From CAYRFF01 sp964436125 (GTDB lineage Bacteria > Bacteroidota > Bacteroidia > Chitinophagales > Saprospiraceae), in contig CAYTBT010000051.1 of assembly GCA_964436125.1 (NCBI GenBank), positions 1 through 15,560 on the forward strand: DNA of 15,560 bases, read 5' to 3'. This document shows, one piece after another, positions 7,673-14,871 of this stretch. The first letter of the stretch is position 1, and every line of letters begins with the position of its first letter. The translations under genes and the position numbers were made by a program. Below the pieces are notes generated by a model. It was not told the DNA's origin, made no database searches, and was given only the letters and a program-made list of their open reading frames with translations.

Positions 7673-8434
7673 TCATATCTTAATATGCATACCATCAAAG
7701 GCTGGCTCAACCCAATCCGGCAATTCATTCTGGAGTGCGGTATGGAGCCCCATAGCATGAGAAATATGTGTCAGATAGAGTTTCTTAACCTCGAGTTTCT
7801 CGCCTATCCGTATTGCCTCATCCAAGTTAAAATGTGAATGGTGTACTTCTTTCCGCAAGGCATTAAGTATTAAAATTTTAACGCCCTGCAGACGAGAAAA
7901 TGTTTTTTCGGGTATCTGATTGGCATCCGTTATATAGGCAATTTCTCCGATCCGATACCCGAGCACCTCAAGCTTCCCATGATAAACCGGCAGGCATTCA
8001 ATCTGTACACCTCGGATATTTATATTCTGGGAGACAATCTCCGTCAATGCAATCCGCGGAGCTCCCGGATAAGGATTATGAGCAAATACATAATCGTACT
8101 TTTTCCGTAAGACGCCTGCTACTCTCGGTAAAGCATACACATCAATAAGCTTATCTCTCAGAAAATTAATCGGTCGTATATCATCCAGGCCGGCGATATG
8201 ATCATTGTGTTCATGCGTGATTAATACTGCATCGAGATCACTGATAGAAGCCCTCAGCATCTGGTAACGAAAATCAGGCCCTATATCAATTAAAATCTGT
8301 ACATCTCCGGACCGGATAAAGATCGATGCCCTCAATCGCCTATCGCGTTCATCTCCGGAAGTACACACTTCACATGAACACCCTATTACCGGGACGCCTT
8401 GTGATGTTCCCGTACCGAGAAATTCAACTTCCAT
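7673..8434 (-). CDS. PhnP-like metallo-beta-lactamase-fold hydrolase
   Basis: The 253-residue cytoplasmic enzyme has the beta-lactamase metal motif HEHNDH (74-79), which binds two metal ions. Further metal-binding candidates are YITDAN (Asp), the PVYHGK His and the LTHISH histidines near the C-terminus. The N-terminus GTGTSQGVPVIGC (7-19) with Cys19, Cys21 and Cys24 is the signature of the PhnP/phosphodiesterase-type subgroup, where Cys residues can bind a structural metal. The substrate is probably a cyclic phosphate or similar phosphodiester, but the sequence does not settle this. Because no phn genes are nearby, I avoid the symbol phnP. It overlaps the upstream hypothetical gene by 11 bases, so the two are very likely translated from one mRNA. 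Confidence 0.9.
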   Translation of the reverse strand: MEVEFLGTGTSQGVPVIGCSCEVCTSGDERDRRLRASIFIRSGDVQILIDIGPDFRYQMLRASISDLDAVLITHEHNDHIAGLDDIRPINFLRDKLIDVYALPRVAGVLRKKYDYVFAHNPYPGAPRIALTEIVSQNINIRGVQIECLPVYHGKLEVLGYRIGEIAYITDANQIPEKTFSRLQGVKILILNALRKEVHHSHFNLDEAIRIGEKLEVKKLYLTHISHAMGLHTALQNELPDWVEPAFDGMHIKI

Positions 8435-8708
8435 GCTCGTCTGTATTTTTAAAATGTTGATGGATGCGCTTTAATGTCTGCTTGGACGATGGTGAGAGTT
8501 TATCGTGGTCCATCTCAAGTTCCAGTATGATTTCCATCAGAGATTCAATCTTGCCCTGTAAACCGAAGTATGCATTCACAACAACTTTATTTTCGTGTTC
8601 CACAACACAATAAGAAGAGCGAAAATTTCCTTTACCATATACAATATTGTAATCTATATCTTCATAAATTGATTCAATCTTACGTAGAAAATTCTTTGTA
8701 TATTTCAC
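8424..8708 (-). CDS. Conserved small hypothetical protein
   Basis: This 94-residue protein has no signal peptide or membrane helix. The middle (YGKGNFRSSYCVVEHENKVV, about 24-43) resembles a small, widespread but uncharacterised Bacteroidota family, where a G-x-F-x-x-x-Y-C block is followed by a strand-rich VVVN segment. The rest is helical and charged (IESLMEIILELE, about 54-65). Its stop overlaps the start of the metallo-hydrolase gene by 11 bases, which suggests translational coupling and perhaps a shared role. The function is unknown. Family membership is from memory of the motif and should be treated as likely, not proven. Confidence 0.8.
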   Translation of the reverse strand: MKYTKNFLRKIESIYEDIDYNIVYGKGNFRSSYCVVEHENKVVVNAYFGLQGKIESLMEIILELEMDHDKLSPSSKQTLKRIHQHFKNTDEHGS

Positions 8709-8736
8709 AGATAGTAAATTACTGTATAATAAATTT

Positions 8737-8744
8737 TACCTTTG
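8737..8744 (+). promoter_or_regulatory. Promoter -7 box (TACCTTTG)
   Basis: This is an exact TAnnTTTG match 45 bases before the ATG at 8790, in the 81-base gap between divergent genes. It probably drives the barrel-lipoprotein pair. A clear -33 TTG was not seen. Confidence 0.65.
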
Positions 8745-8789
8745 CATTGAAGCTTTAGTTCATTGAAGAAAACTCTGAAATAATAGGAT

Positions 8790-9455
8790 ATGTTTAAGTC
8801 TCCGACATATTATTCTCTACTGGCATCGTTCATTGTGCTCTTTTCCTTCACTTCCATAAATTTCATCCATGCTCAATCGCGTTTTTCTGCAGGTTTAACG
8901 GCCGGTCTGAACTTTGCTCAAGTCAGGAATGATGGTTATGCAGGATATCATAAGCTCGGCTTGCACGGTGGAATAAAGGTAGTAACTCGTCTGAATGAAA
9001 AATTTGATTTACACACGGAACTTCTCTTTAATCAGAAAGGCAGCTATACGGACAGAAGGGGGCAGAAAATTCACCGCATCAGCCTTTCTTATATTGAGGT
9101 ACCGATCTTAATTTCTATCAAAGACTGGTATCAGAAGCGATCTGAAGGTAAATCTTTCTATCGCACACGTTTGATGGCCGGCATTTCCTACGGCAGACTT
9201 ATTTCATCCTCGACAGAAGGCTTTGTCATGAGTACTGATGGACTTCCTCTGGAACAATATTTCAGAAAGAATGACCTCTCTCTCCTGGCCGGAGTGAGTA
9301 TATTTATCAATAAATCCATCGGAGTTCACGCCAGGTATTCATACGGTGTAATACCATTAAGCGTCGATGGGATAGGCGAAAAATTCAAAGAAGATATCCT
9401 AGGCCGGTTAAATTCTTATCTGGTCAGTTTAACCCTGGTTTATATAATCTCGTAA
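8790..9455 (+). CDS. PorT-like outer-membrane beta-barrel protein
   Basis: The 221-residue protein has a signal peptide (about 1-28, ending INFIHAQ) and then short amphipathic strands rich in Gly, Tyr and Leu (SAGLTAGLNFAQV, LHTELLFNQKGSY, SYIEVPILISIK, RLMAGISYGRLI, LSLLAGVSIFI, GVHARYSYGVIPL). This is the pattern of an eight-to-ten-strand barrel of the 'outer membrane beta-barrel' family that includes PorT. The family is large and mixed, so I do not call it the T9SS protein PorT itself, although the nearby T9SS operon makes that worth testing. It is followed after nine bases by a lipoprotein gene in the same direction. Confidence 0.8.
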   Translation: MFKSPTYYSLLASFIVLFSFTSINFIHAQSRFSAGLTAGLNFAQVRNDGYAGYHKLGLHGGIKVVTRLNEKFDLHTELLFNQKGSYTDRRGQKIHRISLSYIEVPILISIKDWYQKRSEGKSFYRTRLMAGISYGRLISSSTEGFVMSTDGLPLEQYFRKNDLSLLAGVSIFINKSIGVHARYSYGVIPLSVDGIGEKFKEDILGRLNSYLVSLTLVYIIS

Positions 9456-9464
9456 ACAGCTAAA

Positions 9465-9956
9465 ATGAAGTATTTAACACTCCTTATCTTATGTATGCTC
9501 CTTGCTTGTAATACCGATACAAGTAAACAGGAACAATCACAAGCTACTGAAGAAGTGCAGCAAGTAGAAAATACGGCGGGGATTATGCCGCCACTTCCAT
9601 CCGATTCTATCCGCTGGCTAGCAGAAAATGCAACGAGCATTCTCATTGATTTATATCATTACAATTCAACTATAAGCCTTAAAGATGGCCCGGCGGTTGC
9701 CAATGCCGCTTATTTCATTTCTCCTGAAGGTATAAGTGTGGATATCTCACAATGTCAACCATTTGCATCCATTGTTTTTACCGGGGATTCCGGCGTTTTA
9801 TATGCAACCGAAATATTTATGAATGGGCAATGCTCATTCATCAGATTCCGCAAACACAATAAAATCACTCATCACAATATGATTACTAAACGAGCATTTA
9901 GCTTTTTCAGCAATGTATTGAAACAATTGCAACCGACTGCTGACACGGTGAAATAA
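9465..9956 (+). CDS. Small lipoprotein of unknown function
   Basis: The 163-residue protein has a short signal peptide and lipobox MLLAC, lipidated at Cys15. An acidic Gln/Glu-rich linker (to about residue 35) follows, then a compact domain. That domain has Cys95 and Cys121 (in SQCQ and NGQC) that could form a disulfide in the periplasm. I do not recognise the domain. The gene starts nine bases after the beta-barrel gene, so the two are co-transcribed and their products may act together at the outer membrane, which is inference. The C-terminus is a helical, Lys/Gln-rich segment. Confidence 0.82.
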   Translation: MKYLTLLILCMLLACNTDTSKQEQSQATEEVQQVENTAGIMPPLPSDSIRWLAENATSILIDLYHYNSTISLKDGPAVANAAYFISPEGISVDISQCQPFASIVFTGDSGVLYATEIFMNGQCSFIRFRKHNKITHHNMITKRAFSFFSNVLKQLQPTADTVK

Positions 9957-9990
9957 GTTGTGCTTGCATAGAATTGCATTTGCACCGTGT
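9943..9990 (+). other. Inverted repeat spanning the end of the lipoprotein gene
   Basis: ACACGGTG (9943-9950) pairs with CACCGTGT (9983-9990), leaving a 32-base loop that contains TGCA-TAGAAT-TGCA. It covers the stop codon and is followed only by a weak AU-rich run (ATTTATG). It might act as a weak terminator or a 3'-end stabiliser. Confidence 0.35.
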
Positions 9991-10158
9991 ATTTATGTTG
10001 CCTACACAGAACTGACAGCCGGCTATATTAATGCTTAAGACTCGCTCTGATTCACGATTAATGGCTACTTTAAACCCGGCAATGTTCTCATTTATTCAGA
10101 GTGGAGAAATGTCTGTGCCTAGCGTATGATTACATTCATATTGAGAATATGTTGAAAC

Positions 10159-10174
10159 GGCATTTGCGTAAGCT
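10159..10174 (+). repeat. Dispersed motif GGCATTTGCGTAAGCT, copy 1
   Basis: This is an exact 16-base match to 10243-10258. It belongs to the same family as CATTTGTGGAAGCTAA at 1482-1497 and 10683-10698 (minus strand). Confidence 0.75.
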
Positions 10175-10242
10175 GATACATCTATTAATCGATAAGAATG
10201 AATAGTACACAAGAAAGTCAATATTCATAGAGGAAAAAGAAG

Positions 10243-10258
10243 GGCATTTGCGTAAGCT
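10243..10258 (+). repeat. Dispersed motif GGCATTTGCGTAAGCT, copy 2
   Basis: This copy lies 17 bases beyond the rbfA stop codon. Together with the minus-strand copy at 10683-10698 it brackets rbfA as an imperfect inverted pair (13 of 16 positions agree). Confidence 0.75.
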
Positions 10259-10275
10259 AATGAGCAATAATTATG

Positions 10276-10650
10276 CTATTCCTCCTCACCCATCTGATTT
10301 TCCGCATGCAAGCGATCGAATAGCTCATTGAGGCGTTGCATCTCGTCAAGGGTGTCATCGAGATAAAGATTCAGCTCCGGAATCCGACGCAGATGGCCTG
10401 CGAGCCGATTGCCGAGAAGCTTCCTCAAGCGCGGTATATTTTCCGACAGCTCCAGCACAACAGCTTGTTTATTATCGGTATTATAAATACTCAAGTAGGC
10501 CTTGGCCAGCGTGAGGTCAGGGCTGACTTGCACCTCGGTAAGCGTAATGAATGCGTCTTCTTCCGTGAGGTAATTTCCCTCTTGAAGCAAGACGAGACTA
10601 AGATGCCTCTTAATAAGTTCCTGGACTTGTTGTTGCCTTTTGGTCTGCAT
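10276..10650 (-). CDS. rbfA: 30S ribosome-binding factor RbfA
   Basis: The 124-residue protein starts MQTKRQQQVQELIKRHLSLV, the usual RbfA opening in which a basic helix leads into a KH-like domain. The strand-turn pattern ITLTEVQVSPDLTLAKAYLS and the C-terminal PELNLYLDDTLDEMQRLNEL match the family's conserved segments. RbfA binds immature 30S subunits and aids 16S rRNA 5'-end maturation and cold adaptation. An in-frame extension to 10695 exists but begins with a non-conserved segment (MWKLISCNKGKRVRI), so I choose the ATG at 10650. The acidic tail is typical. It is read divergently from recG and is flanked by inverted copies of a 16-base motif. Confidence 0.92.
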   Translation of the reverse strand: MQTKRQQQVQELIKRHLSLVLLQEGNYLTEEDAFITLTEVQVSPDLTLAKAYLSIYNTDNKQAVVLELSENIPRLRKLLGNRLAGHLRRIPELNLYLDDTLDEMQRLNELFDRLHAENQMGEEE

Positions 10651-10682
10651 GATGCGCACTCTTTTTCCCTTATTACAAGAAA

Positions 10683-10698
10683 TTAGCTTCCACAAATG
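10683..10698 (-). repeat. Dispersed 16-base motif CATTTGTGGAAGCTAA
   Basis: This is identical to 1482-1497. It lies 33-48 bases upstream of the rbfA ATG and in the divergent rbfA-recG gap, so it may lie in the rbfA leader or promoter. Confidence 0.7.
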
Positions 10699-10720
10699 TT
10701 TTGTCTTGATGTAAATTTAG

Positions 10721-10727
10721 TACTTTG
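10721..10727 (+). promoter_or_regulatory. Possible recG promoter -7 box (TACTTTG)
   Basis: TACTTTG is a one-base-short match to TAnnTTTG, 25 bases before the ATG at 10752. A TTG at 10701-10703 stands 17 bases before it as a possible -33 element. If used, it would make the in-frame TTG at 10725 part of the promoter and so supports the downstream start. Confidence 0.4.
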
Positions 10728-10751
10728 TTGCCTAATTACATAAAGTATAAC

Positions 10752-12869
10752 ATGTTCACTTTTTCACACCCATACTGGCACACCGATATCGAGTTCCTCA
10801 AGGGAGTAGGTCCGCGGAGAGCCGGTGTATTGAAAGATGAATTAGGGATAAAAAGTTTTGGGGATTTATTAATACATTTCCCTTTCAGGTATGTGGACAA
10901 GTCCGTTACTTATCCTATTTCCCAAGCTATCAGGGAAGATGAACCTAAGCAGATTCTCGGTGTGCTCCGCAATGTCAGAATAGTAAAAGGTACTCGCGGG
11001 GGGAAACGGCTCATAGCAATCCTGCAAGATAAAAGTGGTGTCATCGAGCTCGTCTGGTTTAAGGGAATACGCTGGTTCAGCAAGAATTTAAAGGAGGGCA
11101 AATTGTATTATGCCTATGGGAAAGTAAACCGATATAAAGGCAAGCCCAGTATTCCCCACCCGGAACTCGAGCCTTATTCCGAGGACGAGGCCAAGAAGGT
11201 TTCTATGGAGCCCATTTATCCGAGCACTGAAAGACTCCATAGTGTAGGACTGCACAGCAAGGGAATTGAAAAACTCACTGCTCAATTATTGCATGGTAGG
11301 CCTTCAGGTTGCCTGGAAGAAAGTTTGCCGGATTATATACGGAATGCCTTGAAACTTGCTCCTCTTGAGCTTGCCTTTCGGCAAATTCACTTCCCGGATG
11401 ACAAGAAAAGCGCGCTTGCTGCACAGAAGCGACTAAAATTTGAGGAATTGTTTTTTCTTCAGCTAACCTTCCAGTACAGGCGAGAGAAAAATAAAGCAAT
11501 GTCGAGTGGCTTTCCATTTCCTGATGTAGGCAATCAGTTTATGGATTTTTACCGGAATCACCTACCATTTGAGCTGACGGGTGCGCAGAAGCGGGTTATT
11601 AAGGAAATAAGGAAAGACCTGGGCAGTGGACATCAGATGAATAGATTGTTACAAGGTGATGTAGGAAGTGGAAAGACCATTGTTGCAGTACTTACGATGC
11701 TTCTGGCTATCGATAATGGATTTCAAGCCTGTGTTATGGCACCGACAGAAATACTAGCTTTACAACATTATCAATCAATCAGTGAGCTTCTCAATGCACA
11801 AGATGTTGAGGTGGCTTTTCTCAGCGGTTCTGTCAAGGGAAGTCAGAGAAAAGTTATTCTTGAGCAGTTACAGTCAGGTGATATCGATATTCTTATCGGT
11901 ACACATGCCTTGATTGAGGATCCGGTAAAATTTCACAATCTCGGTCTAGCCATAATTGATGAACAGCACAGATTCGGCGTACAACAACGAGCTGCGCTAT
12001 GGAAGAAAAATAGCCTCGCTCCACATATTCTTGTAATGACGGCAACACCTATACCACGTACACTGGCAATGACGATATATGGTGATCTTGAAAAATCTAT
12101 CATCGATGAACTGCCTCCGGGAAGAAAAGCTGTAAAGACCGTGCATCTTACCGATGCCGACCGGATGAAGCTCTATCAATTTATCAAGCAGGAAATAGAT
12201 AATGGTCGGCAGATATACTTTGTCTATCCGCTGATAGAAGAATCCGAAAAATTGGAACTGGCAGACGTTATGAGTAGTTATGAGCGGCTGAGGCAATATT
12301 TTCCCGATGAGAAGTACAAGTTCAGTATTGTCCACGGTCGGATGAAACCAGATGCCAAGAAAATAGAAATGCAGAGCTTTGTTTCCGGCAGGACCAATAT
12401 TATGGTAGCTACAACTGTCATTGAGGTCGGGGTTAATGTCCCCAATGCCTCGGTAATGGTTATTGAGAATGTCGAGAGATTTGGATTGGCTCAATTACAC
12501 CAGCTCAGAGGTAGAGTCGGCCGTGGATCGGATCAAGCTTATTGTTTTCTTATGTCATCCGGCAAATTGAGCTCCGAAGCTCGTGAACGGATCCAGGCAA
12601 TGGTTTCTACCCAGGATGGTTTTAAAATTGCACAGAAAGATCTCGAGATGCGCGGCCCCGGAAATGTCGTCGGTACCCAGCAAAGCGGTTCTCTGAATTT
12701 TAAAATTGTTGCACTTGCCGAGGATGCTCGTGTCTTAAGTGTTGCACATAATATCTCCAGGAAAGTACTGGATGCGGATCCATCACTTTCTACGGACAAG
12801 AATCGACGACTTTTAAGTTTTATTCAGAATAACGGCAGGAAATATCAGATGTGGGGACAGATAAGCTGA
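10752..12869 (+). CDS. recG: ATP-dependent DNA helicase RecG
   Basis: The 705-residue enzyme remodels stalled replication forks and branch-migrates Holliday junctions. The N-terminal wedge/OB region begins with a helix-hairpin-helix-like FLKGVGPRRAGVL segment and includes ILGVLRNVRIVKG. The helicase motifs follow: Walker A GDVGSGKT (302-309), APTEILALQHY, DEQH box (403-406), TATPIPRT, then VATTVIEVGVNVPNA and QLRGRVGRG. The C-terminal RecG region QKDLEMRGPGNVVGTQQSG, which couples ATP use to movement, is intact. An in-frame TTG at 10725 would add nine residues, but they are not conserved and overlap a promoter-like box, so ATG at 10752 is preferred. The length is normal for the family. No terminator with a U-run follows. 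Confidence 0.97.
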   Translation: MFTFSHPYWHTDIEFLKGVGPRRAGVLKDELGIKSFGDLLIHFPFRYVDKSVTYPISQAIREDEPKQILGVLRNVRIVKGTRGGKRLIAILQDKSGVIELVWFKGIRWFSKNLKEGKLYYAYGKVNRYKGKPSIPHPELEPYSEDEAKKVSMEPIYPSTERLHSVGLHSKGIEKLTAQLLHGRPSGCLEESLPDYIRNALKLAPLELAFRQIHFPDDKKSALAAQKRLKFEELFFLQLTFQYRREKNKAMSSGFPFPDVGNQFMDFYRNHLPFELTGAQKRVIKEIRKDLGSGHQMNRLLQGDVGSGKTIVAVLTMLLAIDNGFQACVMAPTEILALQHYQSISELLNAQDVEVAFLSGSVKGSQRKVILEQLQSGDIDILIGTHALIEDPVKFHNLGLAIIDEQHRFGVQQRAALWKKNSLAPHILVMTATPIPRTLAMTIYGDLEKSIIDELPPGRKAVKTVHLTDADRMKLYQFIKQEIDNGRQIYFVYPLIEESEKLELADVMSSYERLRQYFPDEKYKFSIVHGRMKPDAKKIEMQSFVSGRTNIMVATTVIEVGVNVPNASVMVIENVERFGLAQLHQLRGRVGRGSDQAYCFLMSSGKLSSEARERIQAMVSTQDGFKIAQKDLEMRGPGNVVGTQQSGSLNFKIVALAEDARVLSVAHNISRKVLDADPSLSTDKNRRLLSFIQNNGRKYQMWGQIS

Positions 12870-12962
12870 TGTCGTGAGAATAGATAAAATAATGCTTGTC
12901 AATATTTTCTGAGTTCCCTACTGGTATCATAAAGCCACTCCATTTCAAAATGACCGAGAGAA

Positions 12963-13001
12963 ATTATGACGAAGTCATAATCAGCTTGACTAAATGTCAA
13001 G
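12963..13001. other. Two adjacent hairpins downstream of recG
   Basis: The two stems are an eight-base-pair stem with the loop GAA and a six-base-pair stem with the loop TAAAT, three bases apart. Neither is followed by a U-run on the plus strand. They may protect the recG mRNA 3' end or belong to a small structured RNA, which is inference. Confidence 0.45.
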
Positions 13002-13270
13002 TTGTCGTGGGAAAGCGAGCAGCTAGTTCATCACTCAGCCAAAATCAATGATGAAGGAGCCGCCTCCGGCGGACTATTGATATGGAAGACTCCCCTTTTC
13101 GCTTTTCCTAAATACGGATAATGTCCCAAGCCTTGTCTCATTTCTTATCTCTATGCGTGCACCACTGAATCATTGCATAATTTGGGTAGTAGAAATTATC
13201 TGTCGATTATACACCTCGCTTAATCAATAATACAATCATTTCAATCTAATCTGTGTTTATATGCTATGTG

Positions 13271-13298
13271 GGAATTGGATAATTCCGGATTATTTTTG
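13271..13298 (+). promoter_or_regulatory. Promoter -7 box (TATTTTTG) with upstream palindrome
   Basis: TATTTTTG (13291-13298) fits TAnnTTTG exactly, 57 bases before the ATG at 13355. Directly before it lies the perfect inverted repeat GGAATT-GGAT-AATTCC (13271-13286), which is in the right place for a regulator to cover the promoter spacer. Which protein binds it, if any, is unknown. Confidence 0.5.
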
Positions 13299-13354
13299 TA
13301 ACTTTCATATCTAAAGTCAATAATTCAGGATTATCTCATTAAACAATTCAATTT

Positions 13355-13681
13355 ATGGCCTCTGGAAAATATAGAATGACGGGATGTGCAAGATTTTTCT
13401 TAGCCTTGCTTATTATTATACCACTTGCCTATGTCGCTGCATCATTTATTACGGGTCAAGATGGTTTAAAATTAATTAAGTATATATTTTATGAGGAACA
13501 AAAAACTACAGAAGTAAAACAGGAAGCCGAGAGTATGCAACCTGATGGCAAAACCATATCGATAGAAGCACTTGAGAAGAAAATACAGAGTCAAGTGAAG
13601 TCCATGGATTCTTTACAGGCTGAAAATATGAAACTAAAAAAGCTTATTAAAGAATTAAAACAAACCGATACTCACCAGTAA
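13355..13681 (+). CDS. Small membrane protein with coiled-coil tail
   Basis: The 108-residue protein has one strong transmembrane helix (about 13-32, FFLALLIIIPLAYVAASFIT). A basic and aromatic stretch follows (about 38-46), then a C-terminal heptad-like coiled coil (about 70-103, rich in Leu, Lys and Glu). No enzyme motif is visible. The layout recalls short membrane-anchored scaffold proteins such as FtsB/FtsL-like division proteins, but there is no specific sequence evidence for that. It precedes the serA-like gene by 41 bases and probably shares its promoter. I do not recognise the family. Confidence 0.72.
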   Translation: MASGKYRMTGCARFFLALLIIIPLAYVAASFITGQDGLKLIKYIFYEEQKTTEVKQEAESMQPDGKTISIEALEKKIQSQVKSMDSLQAENMKLKKLIKELKQTDTHQ

Positions 13682-13722
13682 GCCAAGGTTTATCAAGGAG
13701 AACAAATTTAAACAATTTATAT

Positions 13723-14679
13723 ATGGTAAAAATACTAGCCAATGATGGCCTACATTCCGACGCAATTCAATTTCTTGAATCAAGGGATTTCACCGTGCAT
13801 ACGGATAAAGTAGCACAAGACAAACTTACAGAAATACTTCCGGCGTATCAAGGCATTGTAGTACGGTCAGCGACAAAAGTAAGGAAGGAACTCATCGACC
13901 GATGTCCTGATTTACGGATTATCGCTAGAGCCGGTGTAGGTGTTGACAATATTGATGTGGAATATGCACAGTCCAAAGGCATTAAGGTTGTCAATACTCC
14001 ATCCGCATCCTCACAATCCGTGGCTGAGCTTGCAATTGCGCATCTCATGGCTCTTTCAAGAAATCTCCATCGCTCCAATCGCGAGATGCCTTCTCGTGGA
14101 AGCACTGATTTTAAAGTTTTGAAGAAATCCTATTCTTCCGGTCATGAAATATATGGTAAAACGCTCGGAATTATCGGTTTAGGAAATATCGGCATAAAAG
14201 TAGCGCGCATTGCAAGTGCCATAGGCATGAAAGTTATCGCGCTTGAATACCCGAAGCTCGGCAATGAAGTTACACTCGACTTTAAATTTGCCGGAGAGAA
14301 AGGTCTATCTCTTGACATTCCTACGGTAAGTAAAAAGGAATTACTCCGTAATAGTGATTTTATTTCTCTGCATGTTCCATTCAGAGGTGACACAATTATC
14401 GGCAAAGATGAAATCGCATCAATGAAAGATACGGCAATTCTCATCAATGCTGCCCGTGGAGGCCTTATCGATGAAAAAGCGGCCTTGAATGCCCTGGACA
14501 AGGGCTCGCTCGCCGGCCTTGGGCTGGACGTCTATGAAGATGAACCTAGTCCTGATAAGGCAATTCTAGAGCATCCGCTGGTTTCCATAAGTCCACATAT
14601 CGGCGGTTCTACTCCGGAAGCGCAACGTAATATAGGAATGGAGGTCGCGGAAAGGTTGGTTGAGGAGTTTCAAGGTTAA
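13723..14679 (+). CDS. serA: D-3-phosphoglycerate dehydrogenase-type enzyme (short form)
   Basis: The 318-residue NAD-dependent D-2-hydroxyacid dehydrogenase probably oxidises 3-phosphoglycerate to 3-phosphohydroxypyruvate, the first step of serine synthesis. The substrate domain includes VVRSATKV and RAGVGVDNID (69-78). The nucleotide-binding site is GLGNIG (152-157). The catalytic residues are Arg245 (NAARGG), Glu274 (DVYEDEP) and His292 (SPHIGG). The C-terminal regulatory ACT domain of longer SerA proteins is missing, so serine feedback control is not expected through that domain. The short form is common in Bacteroidota. A different 2-hydroxyacid substrate is possible, since no other serine genes lie nearby. 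An AAGGAG (13695-13700) stands 22 bases before the ATG, too far to serve as a normal ribosome site. Confidence 0.88.
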   Translation: MVKILANDGLHSDAIQFLESRDFTVHTDKVAQDKLTEILPAYQGIVVRSATKVRKELIDRCPDLRIIARAGVGVDNIDVEYAQSKGIKVVNTPSASSQSVAELAIAHLMALSRNLHRSNREMPSRGSTDFKVLKKSYSSGHEIYGKTLGIIGLGNIGIKVARIASAIGMKVIALEYPKLGNEVTLDFKFAGEKGLSLDIPTVSKKELLRNSDFISLHVPFRGDTIIGKDEIASMKDTAILINAARGGLIDEKAALNALDKGSLAGLGLDVYEDEPSPDKAILEHPLVSISPHIGGSTPEAQRNIGMEVAERLVEEFQG

Positions 14680-14871
14680 GCGCTATTACTCAAAACATGC
14701 AAAACTCCAGAGGTACACAGGGTAAAAATTGAAAATGACCTGGATGAAGTGCCGGCTCGCCTCGTGGAATACAACCTTGGATAAAGATTAATGAAATGCG
14801 GTATTCATTGTGATATGTGGCTTAGATTGAATACTGTATATTTGAGTAACAACTTATGTAAACCATAGACA
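14680..14871. other. Intergenic stretch with a promoter
   Basis: This 192-base gap has no credible ORF, and no terminator for the serA-like gene was seen. Its last part holds the -7 box described separately. Confidence 0.5.
14837..14844 (+). promoter_or_regulatory. Promoter -7 box (TATATTTG)
   Basis: This is an exact TAnnTTTG match 27 bases before the GTG at 14872. It predicts a leader of about 20 bases and supports that GTG as the start. Confidence 0.6.

Larger units (their letters stand above)
9957..10275. other. Intergenic stretch, 319 bases, with direct repeats
   Basis: No gene was seen between the lipoprotein stop and the rbfA stop, where the two units converge. Besides the inverted repeat at its left edge, it holds two copies of the 16-base sequence GGCATTTGCGTAAGCT (10159-10174 and 10243-10258), 84 bases apart. 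No U-tailed terminator was found. Confidence 0.7.
12870..13354. other. Intergenic stretch, 485 bases, with hairpins
   Basis: No credible ORF was seen. It contains a perfect eight-base-pair hairpin ATTATGAC-GAA-GTCATAAT (12963-12981), then CTTGAC-TAAAT-GTCAAG (12985-13001), then CCGCC-TCC-GGCGG (within 13059-13073). It also shares CACTCAGCCAA (13032-13042) with the left-end repeat unit (238-248). The right end carries the promoter of the next gene. Confidence 0.7.

Noticed and set aside
8790..9455. Firm call of T9SS PorT
   Set aside because: The barrel family is broad and no PorT-specific feature could be read by eye, so only a PorT-like label is given.
9957..10275. tRNA or other known RNA gene in the gap
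   Set aside because: No cloverleaf-like arms or conserved T-loop sequence was found; only repeats and a weak hairpin are visible.
10651..10695. Upstream extension of RbfA by 15 residues
   Set aside because: The extra residues are not like RbfA N-termini, and the internal ATG begins the conserved sequence.
11997..12494. Minus-strand open frame of 165 codons inside recG
   Set aside because: It is antisense to conserved helicase motifs and has no recognisable domain.
13695..13700. Shine-Dalgarno AAGGAG for the serA-like gene
   Set aside because: It stands 22 bases before the ATG, too far for normal use, and such sites are generally not used strongly in this phylum.
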